Part shown: piece by piece, positions 63,169-64,000 of the stretch
Numbering within the stretch: position 1 is the stretch's first letter
Layout of the letters: the number at the start of each line of letters is the position of its first letter
From: JBHYDC01 sp051861205
Lineage (GTDB): Bacteria; Pseudomonadota; Alphaproteobacteria; Rhizobiales; Pleomorphomonadaceae
Reading direction: 5' to 3'
DNA length: 64,000 nt
NCBI GenBank assembly: GCA_051861205.1
Contig: JBHYDC010000012.1
Span: 62,001 to 126,000 of the forward strand
Made by a program: the position numbers and the translations under genes
Notes under the pieces: model-generated
Told to the model about the DNA's origin: nothing
Database searches by the model: none
Seen by the model: only the letters and a program-made list of their open reading frames with translations

Positions 63169-63633
63169 TCCCTACCAGATGTGACGATTCCGCAACAGAT
63201 GGACTCTCTCTGTTCTCGCCTCGGTTGCCCCATAGGCGGCGCCGCTATTCAGCCATAAACCGGCATGAGCGTCGCGGCCGTAAGTTCCACCTTTTCCACG
63301 CGGTGGGAGGGGGCGGACCAGGGCGGGGCGCTTCGGTGCAATTGGCAGACAAGTGTTTTTGCAGGTTTGACGCGGTTATGGACCAGGGTCTTGCCGAGTT
63401 TGGGGGAGGGGTGTTGCCGGGGCTGCAGCGGGTCGCAACTTCGCCGAAAACATCAAGCATCTTCATTGATGAGATCGGGGCCGCTGTCGCTGTTAACCAG
63501 CATGCCGCGAACCAGGAACGCAGTATTTACCAGTGGTGTTGCAGTTTAAGTAGGGGAGGACGAGGGCTCAAAGATCATGGGTTGGGAATGCTTCCTGTCC
63601 TTGTCTTGTCATCGAGCGCTCGAAAGAACTGAC
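63169..63633. other. Non-coding region before the ExoR-like gene
   Basis: 465 bases without a gene I can support. Frames of 73-155 codons cross it but are cysteine/tryptophan-erratic and lack ribosome sites. It should contain the promoter of the ExoR-like gene; no clear -35/-10 pair or large palindrome was found. Confidence 0.4.
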
Positions 63634-64000
63634 ATGCGGATTGTAAAGCGTGTTCATCCGATTAGCTTGACCGTTATGGTGTCGGCGTTGCTCACGGTAT
63701 CGGCCGTGCCCGCCAACGCATTCGACCTTCCCGCCGCAAACGCGCCTGTCTGCTGCGACGAGAGCGCTCTTGAAGCGCTGCGGCAGGGTGCGCGCGCCTA
63801 TTATGCTGGCGATAAGGCCGAAGCTTTGGACGGGCTACAATCGGCAGCCGCCAGCGGACACCCCGCCGCCCAGTGGAAACTCGGTCGCATGTATGCCAAC
63901 GGCGACGGCGTGACCGAGGACGACCTGAAAGCGTTCGAATACTTCAACCAGATCATCGCCGCTCACGCGGACGATGCCCCCACGTCGTCCCAGGCGCCTT
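63634..64000 (+). CDS. exoR: ExoR-like periplasmic Sel1-repeat protein, 5' part
   Basis: First 122 codons of an exported Sel1/TPR-repeat protein cut by the window end. Signal peptide: RIVKRVHPISLTVMVSALL, cleavage after PANA. The mature start AFDLP and the first repeat (ALRQGARAYYAGDKAEALDGL, then HPAAQWKLGRMYANGDGVTEDDLKAFEYFNQI in two pieces) match the layout of rhizobial ExoR, the periplasmic inhibitor of the ExoS-ChvI kinase system controlling exopolysaccharide and motility. Only about a third of the protein is visible, so ExoR identity is likely, not certain. Confidence 0.7.
   Translation, partial: MRIVKRVHPISLTVMVSALLTVSAVPANAFDLPAANAPVCCDESALEALRQGARAYYAGDKAEALDGLQSAAASGHPAAQWKLGRMYANGDGVTEDDLKAFEYFNQIIAAHADDAPTSSQAP

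Noticed and set aside
63265..63549. 94-codon open frame before the ExoR-like gene
   Set aside because: Random-looking residue pattern rich in Cys, Trp and Ser with no domain; likely non-coding.

Overview
The window is high-GC, gene-dense DNA from an alphaproteobacterium, almost certainly of the order Hyphomicrobiales (Rhizobiales). Pointers are the AapJQMP amino-acid transporter, the aminotransferase-hom-glpX neighbourhood, the coaD-PPIase-PPIase-queA-tgt string, an ExoR-like Sel1 protein at the right edge and RIME-like intergenic repeats. A tetrahydromethanopterin (H4MPT)/methylofuran C1 gene cluster shows that the organism can oxidise formaldehyde to formate by the archaeal-type route, so it is a methylotroph or is descended from one. 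I cannot name the genus. I saw no transposase, prophage, CRISPR array, rRNA or tRNA.

Layout, left to right. 1-850: 5' part of metC. 1436-5756: aapJQMP general amino-acid ABC transporter. 5801-7139: leftward SRPBCC-EVE-MarR operon with a palindromic operator over its -10 box. 7380-19192: purine catabolism block (HIU hydrolase, xanthine dehydrogenase XdhABC, a BMP-type nucleoside/purine ABC transporter, urate hydroxylase PuuD). 19328-23464: leftward dnaB, then rpsF-rpsR-DUF2232-rplI with an rpsF leader that hides its own ribosome binding site. 24245-28253: leftward exported sulfurtransferase plus YeeE/TsuA-like protein, and a GT39-type glycosyltransferase. 28473-30566: fabD, rplM-rpsI. 30747-34761: YnjBCD-like ABC transporter. 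34758-38532: TrmH methyltransferase, DUF423, phaC, lipoprotein. 38667-44118: aminotransferase, hom, an inserted MarR/Tat-nitroreductase pair with twin operators, glpX. 44129-49406: FrnE-type oxidoreductase, parC, small secreted proteins, coaD. 49436-53822: two cyclophilins, queA, tgt, DUF4864, ruvX. 54110-63168: the C1 cluster. 63634-64000: ExoR-like protein, cut by the edge.

How the genes work together. In the C1 cluster, Fae joins formaldehyde to H4MPT, MtdB oxidises methylene-H4MPT and Mch hydrolyses methenyl-H4MPT. Beta-RFAP synthase starts the pterin cofactor, and two ATP-grasp proteins, a CitG-like protein, a HisA-like barrel and a hydantoinase/oxoprolinase-type (MfnF-like) protein look like cofactor-building enzymes. 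The final formyltransferase/hydrolase complex (Fhc) is not in the window. The purine block would import a purine nucleoside or base, oxidise hypoxanthine/xanthine to urate (XdhAB, matured by XdhC), oxidise urate at the membrane with electrons leaving through PuuD's cytochrome c domain, and hydrolyse 5-hydroxyisourate; later steps lie elsewhere.

The most notable non-coding signals are two operon-promoter pairs with matching palindromes next to MarR genes, an S6:S18-type leader RNA in front of rpsF, three copies of a composite intergenic repeat (two inside the purine block), and a sharply AT-rich 3' end of the CitG-like gene just before fae.
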